In this document: positions 1-8,813 of the stretch, piece after piece
Position numbering within the stretch: position 1 is the first letter of the stretch
How the letters are laid out: each line of letters opens with the position of its first letter
DNA from: Methylobacterium sp. J-067
GTDB lineage: Bacteria; Pseudomonadota; Alphaproteobacteria; Rhizobiales; Beijerinckiaceae
Direction: 5' to 3'
NCBI RefSeq assembly: GCF_022829465.1
Contig: NZ_JAKSXZ010000085.1
Span: 1 to 64,000 of the forward strand
DNA: 64,000 bases
The notes under the pieces: generated by a model
What the model was told of the DNA's origin: nothing
Seen by the model: the letters and a program-made list of their open reading frames with translations, nothing else
Database searches by the model: none
Translations under genes and position numbers: made by a program

Positions 1-1
1 C

Positions 2-145
2 AACATCACCGGCGTGGCGCAAGCGGCCGAGGAGACCGGGGCCGCCGCCACGCAGGTGCTCGGCGCGGCCTCGGAACTCTCGCGGCAGTCCGAGCACCTG
101 ACGGCCGAAGTCGCCCGCTTCCTGGCGACCGTGCGCGCGGCCTAG
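2..145 (+). CDS. C-terminal end of a methyl-accepting chemotaxis protein (partial)
   Basis: Only the last 47 codons are in the window; the gene starts upstream. The peptide, with NITGVAQAAEETGAAATQVL and then SELSRQSEHL, is the typical end of a chemoreceptor signalling domain: a heptad-rich helix with an E-E-T-G-A methylation-like patch, then a short linker ending FLATVRAA. Such proteins sense ligands and control CheA kinase at the membrane. The ligand domain is outside the window, so its specificity is unknown. The stop is followed by an 79-bp gap before the helicase gene. Confidence 0.8.
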   Translation, partial: NITGVAQAAEETGAAATQVLGAASELSRQSEHLTAEVARFLATVRAA

Positions 146-224
146 CCGTTCGCGAGGCTCGTCGCCGACCCCCTCCGCGCGAGCCACCGCTTGATCTGCG
201 GCCGCGCGACCGGAAAGGTGGGGC

Positions 225-2342
225 ATGGCTCGCAAGCGCACTCACCTGACGACCGACATCCTGGCCGATGTCCTGCATCGGCTCGGCATCGGAGCCGCCG
301 CCATCGACCGCGAGGCGTTGCGCCTCCGCATGGAGCTGCCGGAGCACGGCGGCTTCGTCGAGGACGACGCGGTCGCCGCCGCCCTGCGCGACGGCGAGGC
401 GCGACGGGCCTTCGCCGAGACGGGCGTCGCACTCCTCCGGTCCGCGCTCCCGGCGCTGCGGTCCGAACCCGGCCGGGACGGCGACCTCGTCTGGCGGCTT
501 CGGGTGAGCCTCCCGCTGCTGGATGACGGCCGGCTCGATCTCCGCATCGACGTTCCGCCGGGCGAGGCGGCGACGGAGATCCTGGAGGAGATGGCGCTGG
601 GCGACGACCCGGCCCGCCACCTCGACGGCCTGCGCGCGGCCCTCGCCGAGACGAGCGCGGACCTCACGGCCTTGCTGCGCCACGCCGTCGCCCGGCTGCG
701 CGTCCAGATCCGCGAGGACCTGCATGAGACTGGGGCGGACGCGCCGACCTACATCGCCCATCTCGACCGGTCGCTCCGCTCCCGCATCTTCACGCCGGCG
801 CCGAACCTCGCCCGCACCATCGGCGACACGCTCAAGACCGTCCGCGCCCGGGCGAAGGTGGTGGCGCAGGAGGAATCCGGCCGGCGGCGCCTGCGCGATC
901 GGGTCGGGTTCGGCGGCTACATCGACAAGTTCGTGCCCGCCCGCCGGCTGAACCGGCGGATCGTCTTCCACATGGGGCCGACCAATTCCGGCAAGACCTA
1001 CGCGGCGCTCCAGGCCCTGGCGCAGGCGCAGACCGGCACCTATCTCGCCCCGCTGCGGCTGCTCGCGCTGGAGAATTACGAGGCGCTGCTGGAACGAGGG
1101 CTGCGCGCCGGCATGGTCACGGGCGAGGAGATCCTGGGCGAGCCCGACCCCAGCCACACGGCGCGGACTATCGAGACGGCCGACCTGCGCCGCCCGGTCG
1201 ATGTCGCGGTGATCGATGAGATCCAGATGCTGTCCGATCCCGATCGCGGCTGGGCCTGGACCAACGCCCTGTTCGGCATTCCGGCGAAGACCGTCATCGT
1301 CTGCGGCTCGGACGACGCCCTCTCGCATGTCCGCCGCGCGGCGGAGGCGGCCGGGGAATCCCTCGACGTGGTGACCTTCGCGCGCAAGACGCCGCTGGTG
1401 GCGCTGGACACGCCCGTCCCCCTCGAATCCGTGCAGCCGGGCGACGCCGTCGTCGCCTTCTCGCGCCGGGCGGTGCACGAGATCCGCGAGACGCTGGTGG
1501 CGGAGGGGCGAAGCGTCTCCACGATCTACGGCGCCCTGTCGCCGGAGGTGCGCCGCGCCGAGGCGCGACGGTTCCGCGACGGCGAGGCCGAGGTGCTGGT
1601 CACGACCGACGCCATCGGCATGGGCCTCAACCTCGGGCCGCTCAAGCGCGTGATCTTCTCGGCGGTCACGAAGTGGGACGGGACGGCGACGCGCCCCCTC
1701 ACCAACCCCGAGATCCGGCAGATCGCCGGCCGGGCCGGACGCTTCGGCCATCAGGACGAGGGCCACGTCTCGGCCACGGACGATACGAGCCTCGGGCCGA
1801 TCCGCGACGCGCTCGCGGGCGCCCCGACGGCGCCTGCCGCCGACACCCGGTTCTATGTCCGGCCGGACCTGATCGCGATCGAGGCGGCGGCCCTGGAACT
1901 CGGCACCGCCTCCCTGGCCGAGGTGCTGACCCACTTCGCCCGCGCGACCTTCTACGATGGCTCGCCGTTCCAGCCTTCCGCGATGGAGGAGGCGTTGGAG
2001 GCCGCCCGCGCGGTGGACAAGGCCGGGCTCCCGATCCGCGAGGCCTTCGCCTTCGCGGTCGCGCCGATCGACCGCCGCGACGCGGTGTCCACGGGGGTGC
2101 TCGACCGCTGGGTCCAGGCCCGCGCGGCCGGCGCGTTCGTCCCCGCCTTGCGGGCCAGCCTCGACGGCGACCTCGGCGACCTGGAGCGCACGGTCAAACT
2201 CGCCGCCGCCTATCTGTGGCTGGCGCGCCGCTTCCCCGACACGTTCGATGAGGGCGAGGCCACGAAGGCTCTGCGCAGCCGCGCCAACGCCGCCATCGAG
2301 GCGCAGCTGCGGAAAACCGCGTCGGGCAAAGTCGCCGCATAG
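225..2342 (+). CDS. SUV3-like ATP-dependent RNA/DNA helicase
   Basis: A 705-residue superfamily 2 helicase of the SUV3 type, whose mitochondrial relatives unwind RNA for degradation. Walker A is GPTNSGKT (residues 251-258), the DExH-like box is DEIQ (331-334), which is characteristic of SUV3, and motif VI is QIAGRAGR (499-506). The first 240 residues form an N-terminal extension without a recognisable motif. The start follows an AAAGGTGGGG ribosome-binding sequence. The gene stands alone. In alphaproteobacteria the bacterial role is poorly known; RNA turnover is inferred from the eukaryotic relatives. Confidence 0.88.
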   Translation: MARKRTHLTTDILADVLHRLGIGAAAIDREALRLRMELPEHGGFVEDDAVAAALRDGEARRAFAETGVALLRSALPALRSEPGRDGDLVWRLRVSLPLLDDGRLDLRIDVPPGEAATEILEEMALGDDPARHLDGLRAALAETSADLTALLRHAVARLRVQIREDLHETGADAPTYIAHLDRSLRSRIFTPAPNLARTIGDTLKTVRARAKVVAQEESGRRRLRDRVGFGGYIDKFVPARRLNRRIVFHMGPTNSGKTYAALQALAQAQTGTYLAPLRLLALENYEALLERGLRAGMVTGEEILGEPDPSHTARTIETADLRRPVDVAVIDEIQMLSDPDRGWAWTNALFGIPAKTVIVCGSDDALSHVRRAAEAAGESLDVVTFARKTPLVALDTPVPLESVQPGDAVVAFSRRAVHEIRETLVAEGRSVSTIYGALSPEVRRAEARRFRDGEAEVLVTTDAIGMGLNLGPLKRVIFSAVTKWDGTATRPLTNPEIRQIAGRAGRFGHQDEGHVSATDDTSLGPIRDALAGAPTAPAADTRFYVRPDLIAIEAAALELGTASLAEVLTHFARATFYDGSPFQPSAMEEALEAARAVDKAGLPIREAFAFAVAPIDRRDAVSTGVLDRWVQARAAGAFVPALRASLDGDLGDLERTVKLAAAYLWLARRFPDTFDEGEATKALRSRANAAIEAQLRKTASGKVAA

Positions 2343-2398
2343 GCCATGGGTCGGTCTCGCGCGTTCCCCGCCGTGTCCTCACCCGAACGGGAGCCGCG

Positions 2399-3481
2399 AT
2401 GTCGAGCCTTGCCGAGCGAAAGGCCCGCCTGATCGTCCACGGCGACCGGCCCTACAACGCCGAACCGCCCCTCGGCCGGCTGCGGGCGGCCTACCGGACC
2501 CCGGCGGCGGATTTCTATGTCCGCTCGCACGGCGATCTCCCGGAGCTCGACGCGGAGAGCTGGCGCCTCACCGTCGCGGGCGAAGCCGGCGCCGCGCGGG
2601 ACTTCTCCCTGCACGACCTGCGGACGGGCTTCCCGGAGGCCACGGTCACGGCGACGATGCAATGCGCCGGCAATCGCCGCGCCGACATGCGCGCGGTGGC
2701 CCCGGTCTCCGGCGATCCGTGGGATGCCGGCGCCATCGGGACGGCCGCGTGGACGGGGGTGCGCCTCGGCGACGTCCTGCGCGCCCTGGGCGTCGCGGAG
2801 GGCGCGGATCGCCATGTGGCCTTCGAGAGCCACGACAGGGTGGAGGGGCATCCCTACGGAGTGTCGATCCCCCTCGCCAAGGCGATGGCTCCCGAGACCC
2901 TGCTCGCCTACGCCATGAACGGGGACCCCCTGTTGCCCGAGCACGGCTTTCCCATCCGTGCGGTCGTGCCGGGCTATGCCGGCGTGCGCAGCCCGAAATG
3001 GCTCCGGCACCTCGCCGTGCAGGACCACCCGTCCGACAACCCGATCCAGGCCGGCGATTACAAGCTCTACCCGCCCGACGTGACCGCCGAGACGGCGGAC
3101 CCGGCCCAGGGCCACACCATCGAGACGATGCCCCTGAACGCCGCGATCTGCGAGCCGCCGCGCGGTGCCGTCGTGAGGGCCGGGACGAACCGGATCCGCG
3201 GCTACGCGGTGAGCGGGGACCGGGCCATCGTGCGGGTCGACGTCTCCGGGGACGGCGGCCGGTCCTGGGTGCAGGCCGCGCTGGAGCACGAAACCGGTGC
3301 GCCCTTCGCCTGGACCTTCTGGGCGGTGGACCTCGATCTGCCGCCGGGCGAGCACGATCTCGCCGTCCGCGCCTGGGATGCCGCCGGGCAGACGCAGCCG
3401 GCGCTGCCGGACGACACCTGGAACCACAAGGGCTACCTCTGCGCCTGCTGGCACCGGGTCCGGGTGAGCGTCGCCGCGTAA
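2399..3481 (+). CDS. Sulfite oxidase-family molybdopterin enzyme
   Basis: A 360-residue protein of the sulfite oxidase family, which binds molybdopterin and oxidises sulfite or acts as a related sulfoxide reductase. The molybdenum-ligating cysteine is in QCAGNRR (Cys89). The first ~240 residues form the Moco domain, and residues ~250-355 match the Mo-cofactor dimerisation domain (RVDVSGDGGRSW, AWTFW). No signal peptide, Tat motif or haem domain is visible, so it appears cytoplasmic, unlike the exported SorA/SorT enzymes. No partner cytochrome is adjacent. The substrate is inferred from family only. Confidence 0.85.
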   Translation: MSSLAERKARLIVHGDRPYNAEPPLGRLRAAYRTPAADFYVRSHGDLPELDAESWRLTVAGEAGAARDFSLHDLRTGFPEATVTATMQCAGNRRADMRAVAPVSGDPWDAGAIGTAAWTGVRLGDVLRALGVAEGADRHVAFESHDRVEGHPYGVSIPLAKAMAPETLLAYAMNGDPLLPEHGFPIRAVVPGYAGVRSPKWLRHLAVQDHPSDNPIQAGDYKLYPPDVTAETADPAQGHTIETMPLNAAICEPPRGAVVRAGTNRIRGYAVSGDRAIVRVDVSGDGGRSWVQAALEHETGAPFAWTFWAVDLDLPPGEHDLAVRAWDAAGQTQPALPDDTWNHKGYLCACWHRVRVSVAA

Positions 3482-3517
3482 CCCCTCGGCCGGCGGGTTG
3501 GCCCGCCTGCGCCGTGG

Positions 3518-3721
3518 CTACCGCGCGGTGGGGGCCGCGCTCCCGATGATCGGCGCGCTGATCGCGAGCGCCTTGCCCGTCACGGGTGAATTCGCCATCT
3601 GGCCGGTCATCGTCACCGCGAGCACCGCCAGCATCAGGCCGACGCTCCCAATGGATGCGAAATAGACTGGCAGTCGTCCCGAGTCGGGGTGCCCATTCTG
3701 GGTGGAATGTCTCTCAGCCAA
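3518..3721 (-). CDS. Possible small membrane protein (67 aa, doubtful)
   Basis: An open frame with a TTG start encoding one hydrophobic segment (FASIGSVGLMLAVLAVTM). No ribosome-binding sequence is evident and no family is recognised. It could be a real small membrane protein, a decayed transporter fragment or chance. It lies tail-to-tail with the sulfite oxidase gene. Confidence 0.25.
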   Translation of the reverse strand: MAERHSTQNGHPDSGRLPVYFASIGSVGLMLAVLAVTMTGQMANSPVTGKALAISAPIIGSAAPTAR

Positions 3722-3826
3722 TTCAGTGCCTCATCGGTCCGGTCGATGGATATACGGGAGCAACAGGCCACAGAGACCAAAGGTCCATCCCTGTGGCGCT
3801 ATCGACGCGATCCCTCGGCGGGGCCA

Positions 3827-3866
3827 TTGACCCCAGCACCGTGCCACAATAGATTATGATCATAAT
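3827..3866 (+). promoter_or_regulatory. Promoter and palindromic operator of the RND efflux operon
   Basis: A -35-like TTGACC (3827-3832) is followed after 17 bp by TAGATT (3850-3855). The perfect 14-bp palindrome ATTATGATCATAAT (3853-3866) covers the -10 element, a classic repressor position. The 18-mer ATAGATTATGATCATAAT (3849-3866) recurs with one change upstream of the SDR gene at 8751-8768. The likely repressor is the TetR protein encoded at 8130-8672. Confidence 0.65.
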
Positions 3867-3893
3867 ATTTACGGACGGCGACGGGAGCGGGCG

Positions 3894-4976
3894 ATGGATG
3901 CGAGATGGGTGATCGGGCTCGCCGGCTTGGCCCTGGCGTCGTGCTCGCCGGCCGAGACCGCCGTGACGCCGGAGCCGCCCCTGGTGCAGACCGTCGCGGT
4001 CGCCCCCGCCACGGGGGCGCTCGCGCGCTACACCGGGGTGATCCGGGCCCGCACCGAGAGCAACCTCGGCTTCCGGGTCGGCGGGAAGATCGCGGAGCGC
4101 CTCGTCGATCCGGGCGATCACGTCCGTTTGGGGCAGCCGCTGATGCGCCTCGACCGGACGGATTTCAGCCTCGCGCTCAACGCCGCCCGCGCCTCCGTCG
4201 AGGCGGCCCGCGCGCAGATGGTCAAGGCCAGGGCCGACGAGGAGCGCAGCCGCAAGCTCGTGGGCGACGGCTGGACCTCCAAGCAGACCTACGACCAGAA
4301 CAAGGCCGCCGCCGACGCCGCCATCGCCCAGCTCGCCAATGCCGAGGCGCAGGCGAGCCAGATCGCCAACCAAGCGGGCTATTCCGAGCTGCAGGCCGAT
4401 GCCGACGGCGTCGTGATGGAGGTGCCGAGCGAGCCGGGCCAGGTCGTCGCCGCCGGCCAGACTGTCGTGAAACTCGCCCGCGACGGTGCCCGCGAGGCGG
4501 AGGTGTTCCTGCCCGAGGCGAGCCGGCACCTCGCGAAGGGCACGGCCTCGGCGACCCTCTACGCCGAGGGCGAGGCCACCTATCCGGCGCGCCTCCGCGA
4601 ATTGTCGGCCACCGCCGACCCCGCGACCCGCACCTACCGCGCCCGCTACATCCTCTCCGGCGGGGGCGAGGCCGCGCCGCTGGGGGCGACCGTCACCCTC
4701 CGGCTGAAGCCGGCACAGGGACAGGTGGCGATGGTCTCGGTGCCGCTGGGCGCCCTGTTCGACCAAGGCGGCGGCTCGGCCGTCTGGCGCTACGACGCCG
4801 ACACCCAGACCGTCGCGGCGCAGCCCGTCACCGTGGCACGCCTGTCGGAGGAGAGCGCGGAGGTCGCCGCCGGCCTGAATCCCGGCGACCGGATCGTGTC
4901 GCTCGGCGCCCACCTGCTGAAGGCCGGGCAGCCGGTTCGGCAGGCCGCCACGGGCTTGACGGGAGCCGTCCGATGA
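3894..4976 (+). CDS. RND efflux periplasmic adaptor lipoprotein
   Basis: A 360-residue membrane-fusion protein linking an inner-membrane RND pump to an outer-membrane channel. The N-terminus is a lipoprotein signal with lipobox LALASC, so the mature protein is probably anchored by Cys17. Next come a first lipoyl half (ESNLGFRVGGKI), an alpha-helical hairpin (ASVEAARAQMVKARADEERS to AQASQIANQA), a second lipoyl half (DGVVMEVPSEPGQVV) and a beta-barrel domain. The stop codon overlaps the start of the pump gene (ATGA at 4973-4976), so the two are co-translated. No TolC-type gene is nearby. Confidence 0.92.
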   Translation: MDARWVIGLAGLALASCSPAETAVTPEPPLVQTVAVAPATGALARYTGVIRARTESNLGFRVGGKIAERLVDPGDHVRLGQPLMRLDRTDFSLALNAARASVEAARAQMVKARADEERSRKLVGDGWTSKQTYDQNKAAADAAIAQLANAEAQASQIANQAGYSELQADADGVVMEVPSEPGQVVAAGQTVVKLARDGAREAEVFLPEASRHLAKGTASATLYAEGEATYPARLRELSATADPATRTYRARYILSGGGEAAPLGATVTLRLKPAQGQVAMVSVPLGALFDQGGGSAVWRYDADTQTVAAQPVTVARLSEESAEVAAGLNPGDRIVSLGAHLLKAGQPVRQAATGLTGAVR

Positions 4977-7900
4977 ACGCCTCGGCCTTCAACCTCTCGG
5001 CCCTGGCGGTGCGCGAGCGCGCCGTCACGCTGTTCCTCCTGCTCGCCGTCACGGCGGCGGGGATCTTCGCCTTCGAAAAGCTGGGCCGGGCGGAGGATCC
5101 GACCTTCACGGTGAAGACGATGGCGGTCTCGGCGGCGTGGCCCGGCGCGACCACCGACGAGATGCAGCGGCAGGTCGCCGACCCGCTAGAGAAGCGCCTG
5201 CAGGAACTCGTCTATTACGACCGGGTCGAGACGACGCTCCGCCCCGGCCTGATGCTGATGAAGGTGTTCTTCCGGGATTCGATGCCCCCGGCGAAGCTCC
5301 CCTCGGAGTTCTATCAGGCGCGCAAGAAGCTCTCGGATCAGGCCTCCACCCTGCCGCGCGGCGTGCTCGGGCCGCTGTTCAACGACGAGTTCTCGGACGT
5401 CTACTTCGCCCTCTACGCGCTCCAGGCGCAGGGCCTGCCGCACCGGGCGCTCGTGCTGCGGGCCGAGGATCTGCGCCAGCGGCTCCTGCGCGTGCCCGGC
5501 GTCGAGAAGATCAACATCCTCGGCGAGCAGGCGCAGAAGATCTTCGTGGAGGTCTCCTACCAGCGCCTCGCGACCCTCGGCATCACCGGGCAGCAATTGC
5601 TGGCGGCGCTGGCCAACCAGAACGACGTGACGCCGGCCGGCTTCGTGGAGGCCGAGGGCCCGCGCGTGTACCTGCGCCTCGACGGCGCCCTCGACGGGCT
5701 CGACGCGATCCGCAACCTGCCGGTGGCGGCGGGCGAGCGCAGCCTCAAGCTCGGCGACATCGCGGAGGTGAAGCGCGGCTACGAGGACCCGAAGACCTTC
5801 GCGATCCGCAACGACGGCGAGCCGGCCCTGATGCTCGGCCTCGTGATGAAGCCCGGCTTCAACGGCCTCAGCCTCGGCGAGGCGTTGAACCAAGAGGAGG
5901 TCGCGATCCACCACGACCTGCCGGTGGGCATGACCTTCACCAAGATCACCGATCAGGCGAAGGTCATCGACGAGGCGATCCACGAGTTCATGGTGAAGTT
6001 CTTCACCGCCCTCTCGGTGGTGATCTTCGTGAGCCTCGTGGCGCTGGGATTCCGCGTCGGCCTCGTGGTGGCGCTCGCCGTGCCGCTCACCCTCTCGGCG
6101 GTGTTCGTGGTGATGATGATCACCGGCCGCGACTTCGACCGCATCACGCTGGGCGCGCTCATCATCTCGCTCGGCCTCCTCGTGGACGACGCGATCATTG
6201 CCATCGAGATGATGGTGGTGCGCATGGAGGAGGGCGCCGACCGGGTCTCGGCGGCGACCCACGCCTGGAGCGCCACCGCCGCGCCGATGCTCACCGGCAC
6301 CCTCGTCACCATCGCGGGCTTCCTGCCCGTGGGCTTCGCTGCCTCCACGGCGGGCGAATATGCCGGCAACATCTTCTGGGTGGTGGCCTTCTCGCTGATC
6401 GTCTCGTGGATCGTGGCCGTGACCTTCACGCCCTATCTCGGCGTGAAGCTCCTGCCCGCCATCAAGCGCGTCGAGGGCGGGCACGCGGCGATCTACGCCA
6501 CGCGGAACTACCAGCGCCTGCGCCGGGTGGTGCGGTTCTCGGTCGATCACAAGTGGATGGCGGCGGGCATCACCGTGGCTTTGTTCGCGGCGGCCGTCGT
6601 CGGCATGGGCCGGGTCGAGAAGCAGTTCTTCCCGAACTCGGAGCGCGCCGAACTCATCGTGGAGGTGACGCTGCCGACCGGCTCCGCCTTCGCGACCACC
6701 GAGGCCAGCGTGAAGCGCGTCGAGGCGGCCGTGCGCGCGTTGCCGGAGGCGCGCGAGATCACGAGCTACATCGGCCAGGGCATGCCGCGCTTCGTGCTCT
6801 CCTTCGATCCCGAACTGCCGGACCCCGCCTTCGCACAGATCGTGGTGCAGACCGCCGATTCCCACGCCCGCGACGTGCTGCGCGGCAAGGTGCGCCACCT
6901 CGTGGACGAGGGGCGCTTCCCCGAGGCGCGGGTGCGCGTCCTGCAGATCGTGTTCGGGCCGCCGGTGCGCTTTCCCGTGGCCTTCCGGGTGGTCGGCCCC
7001 GACCTCGATGTCATCCGCGGCATCGCGGCGGAGGTGCGGGACGTCATGATGGCCAACCCCAACATGCGCCTCGTCCACCTCGACTGGGGGAACCGGACGC
7101 CGACCCTGCACCTCGCCCTCGACCAGGAGCGCCTGCGCCTGATCGGCCTGACGCCGAAGGAGGCGGGCCAGCAACTGCAGAGCTACCTCAACGGCACCCC
7201 CGCCACCCAGGTGCGCGAGAACCTGCGTTCCGTGGACGTGCTCCTGCGCAGCCCCGGCCCGGAGCGCCGCTCGCTCGGCGACATCGGCGACCTGACGCTC
7301 GCCACGAAGGACGGACGGCAGGTTCCGCTCTCGCAGGTGGCGCATCTGGAGAGCCGCAACGAGGACGCGGTGCTCAAGCGCTACAACCGCGAGACCTATA
7401 TCCGCGTGCAGGGCGACGTGCTCGACGGCCGGCAGCCGCCGGACATCCACGCGGAGGTCGTCCCCGCCCTCGCGGCGATCAAGGCGAAGCTGCCGCCGGG
7501 CTACCGCATCGACACGGCCGGCTCGGTCGAGGAAAGCGAGAAGGCGATGAAGGCCCTGGTGACGGTCTTCCCGCTGATGCTGATCGTGACGCTGACGGTC
7601 ATCATGCTGCAGGTGCGCTCGTTCACCACCATGTTCATGGTGTTCGCCACCGCGCCGCTCGGCCTCGTCGGCGCCGTCCCGACGATGCTGATCTTCCACC
7701 AGCCCTTCGGCTTCAACGCGATCCTCGGGCTGATCGCGCTGTCGGGCATCCTGATGCGCAACACGCTGATCCTCGTGGACCAGATCCACCACGACCGGGC
7801 GGCGGGGCTGTCCGACTACGAGGCGATCGTCGAATCGACGGTGCGCCGGGCCCGTCCGGTGATCCTGACGGCGGCGGCGGCGATGCTCGCCTTCATTCCG

Positions 7901-8080
7901 CTCACCCACTCGGTGTTCTGGGGGGCGCTGGCCTACGTGCTGATCGGCGGCGTCGGGGTCGGGACGCTGCTGACCCTCCTGTTCCTGCCGGCCCTCTACG
8001 CCCTATGGTTCCGGGTGGCGCGGGAGCCGCGCGGGGCGGACGCCTCCGGGCACGGCATCGCGGCGCCCGGCCTTCTATAG
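4973..8080 (+). CDS. RND family multidrug efflux transporter, permease subunit (AcrB-like)
   Basis: At 1035 residues this is the usual AcrB/MexB length. It is a proton-driven inner-membrane pump of the hydrophobe/amphiphile exporter class, with TM1 (AVTLFLLLAVTAAGIFAFEK), a large periplasmic loop, a central transmembrane block and a second loop and block. The paired aspartates of the TM4 proton relay are present (LVDDAI, Asp405-Asp406). The start is the ATG overlapping the adaptor stop. The stop codon lies inside an inverted repeat that probably serves the following TetR gene. Substrate unknown. Confidence 0.93.
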   Translation: MNASAFNLSALAVRERAVTLFLLLAVTAAGIFAFEKLGRAEDPTFTVKTMAVSAAWPGATTDEMQRQVADPLEKRLQELVYYDRVETTLRPGLMLMKVFFRDSMPPAKLPSEFYQARKKLSDQASTLPRGVLGPLFNDEFSDVYFALYALQAQGLPHRALVLRAEDLRQRLLRVPGVEKINILGEQAQKIFVEVSYQRLATLGITGQQLLAALANQNDVTPAGFVEAEGPRVYLRLDGALDGLDAIRNLPVAAGERSLKLGDIAEVKRGYEDPKTFAIRNDGEPALMLGLVMKPGFNGLSLGEALNQEEVAIHHDLPVGMTFTKITDQAKVIDEAIHEFMVKFFTALSVVIFVSLVALGFRVGLVVALAVPLTLSAVFVVMMITGRDFDRITLGALIISLGLLVDDAIIAIEMMVVRMEEGADRVSAATHAWSATAAPMLTGTLVTIAGFLPVGFAASTAGEYAGNIFWVVAFSLIVSWIVAVTFTPYLGVKLLPAIKRVEGGHAAIYATRNYQRLRRVVRFSVDHKWMAAGITVALFAAAVVGMGRVEKQFFPNSERAELIVEVTLPTGSAFATTEASVKRVEAAVRALPEAREITSYIGQGMPRFVLSFDPELPDPAFAQIVVQTADSHARDVLRGKVRHLVDEGRFPEARVRVLQIVFGPPVRFPVAFRVVGPDLDVIRGIAAEVRDVMMANPNMRLVHLDWGNRTPTLHLALDQERLRLIGLTPKEAGQQLQSYLNGTPATQVRENLRSVDVLLRSPGPERRSLGDIGDLTLATKDGRQVPLSQVAHLESRNEDAVLKRYNRETYIRVQGDVLDGRQPPDIHAEVVPALAAIKAKLPPGYRIDTAGSVEESEKAMKALVTVFPLMLIVTLTVIMLQVRSFTTMFMVFATAPLGLVGAVPTMLIFHQPFGFNAILGLIALSGILMRNTLILVDQIHHDRAAGLSDYEAIVESTVRRARPVILTAAAAMLAFIPLTHSVFWGALAYVLIGGVGVGTLLTLLFLPALYALWFRVAREPRGADASGHGIAAPGLL

Positions 8081-8099
8081 ATGACATGACGCATCTATA
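8076..8099. promoter_or_regulatory. Inverted repeat upstream of the TetR gene (probable autoregulatory operator)
   Basis: TATAGATG (8076-8083) and CATCTATA (8092-8099) form 8-bp arms around an 8-bp spacer. The inner 18 bp begin AGAT and end ATCT, as does the operator-like sequence before the SDR gene (8753-8770). The left arm overlaps the stop codon of the pump gene. The position, 31 bp before the TetR start, fits autorepression. Confidence 0.5.
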
Positions 8100-8129
8100 T
8101 GAGGCTGAGGAACGCCGAAGGATCAGGCC

Positions 8130-8672
8130 ATGCCGAGAGTGTCGCAGGAGCAGGCGAGGATCAACCGGCAGCGCGTGGTCGAGGTCGCGGCGGCCCTGTT
8201 CCGCGAGCGCGGCCTCCACGGCGTCGGGGTGGTCGACATCATGGCGGCCGCCGGCCTGACCCATGGCGGCTTCTACGGCCAGTTCGCCAACAAGGATGCC
8301 CTGGCGGCGGAGGCGTTCGACGCGGCCCTCGCCGAGGAACACCGGGGCACCACGGATACCGTGGTCGAGAACTACCTCTCGCTCGGCCACGTGAAGACGC
8401 CGGGACGGGGCTGCCCCCTGGCCGCGCTGGCGAACGACGTCTCCCGCGAAGGGGCGGGCAGCCTCGTCCGGGCGCGGTTCACGAAGGGCGTGGAAGGGCT
8501 GGCCGCCCTCTTCGCCGGCCTGACGCCCAAGGCCTCGAAGGAGCGCCGGCGCCAGCGCGCCCTGGCGACGATGGCCACCCTCGTCGGTGCGGTCGTCCTG
8601 GCCCGCGCCGTCGATGACGAGGACTTGGCCAAGGAACTGCTCCAGGCGGCGCAGGAGTCCGTCGCGTCCTGA
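8130..8672 (+). CDS. TetR/AcrR family transcriptional regulator (likely efflux repressor)
   Basis: A 180-residue DNA-binding protein. Residues ~9-58 are a TetR helix-turn-helix (NRQRVVEVAAALFRERGLHG, then DIMAAAGLTHGGFYGQFANK). The C-terminal ligand/dimerisation region includes LGHVKTPGRGCPLAALAND. The start follows AAGGATC. It sits just after the RND pump and before an SDR gene, and related palindromes lie before all three units, so it probably represses the pump and the SDR and releases on binding a substrate. This regulation is inferred from sites and position only. Confidence 0.9.
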   Translation: MPRVSQEQARINRQRVVEVAAALFRERGLHGVGVVDIMAAAGLTHGGFYGQFANKDALAAEAFDAALAEEHRGTTDTVVENYLSLGHVKTPGRGCPLAALANDVSREGAGSLVRARFTKGVEGLAALFAGLTPKASKERRRQRALATMATLVGAVVLARAVDDEDLAKELLQAAQESVAS

Positions 8673-8742
8673 TCGCTCCCCGTCCACGCCGCATGGCCAG
8701 TGCGTCACCGCACCCGATCGCGGGGCCCCGGCCGAACACGGC

Positions 8743-8770
8743 TTGCCATTATAGATTATGATCGTAATCT
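8743..8770 (+). promoter_or_regulatory. Promoter and operator of the SDR gene
   Basis: TTGCCA (8743-8748) and TAATCT (8765-8770) are 16 bp apart. The near-palindrome AGATTATGATCGTAATCT (8753-8770), with perfect 6-bp arms AGATTA/TAATCT, occupies the spacer and -10 element. It matches the efflux operon operator at 3849-3866 in 17 of 18 positions, suggesting one repressor for both. Confidence 0.6.
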
Positions 8771-8813
8771 AATTGACGAACGCGGCCGCATGGGTGGCCG
8801 CAGGGAGACGACG

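Larger units (their letters stand above)
3482..3893. other. 412-bp intergenic region upstream of the RND efflux operon
   Basis: Noticeably less G+C-rich than its surroundings. It contains a doubtful short reverse-strand frame (3518-3721) and, at its right end, a promoter overlapped by a palindromic operator (3827-3866). I see nothing else convincing between 3722 and 3826. Confidence 0.6.

Noticed and set aside
6..1934. Long reverse-strand open frame opposite the helicase gene
   Set aside because: Arginine/glycine-rich low-complexity product with no motif; a by-product of G+C-rich codon use opposite a well-supported gene.
5186..7909. 907-codon reverse-strand open frame opposite the RND pump
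   Set aside because: Histidine/arginine-rich nonsense composition, fully antisense to the pump, and no family match.
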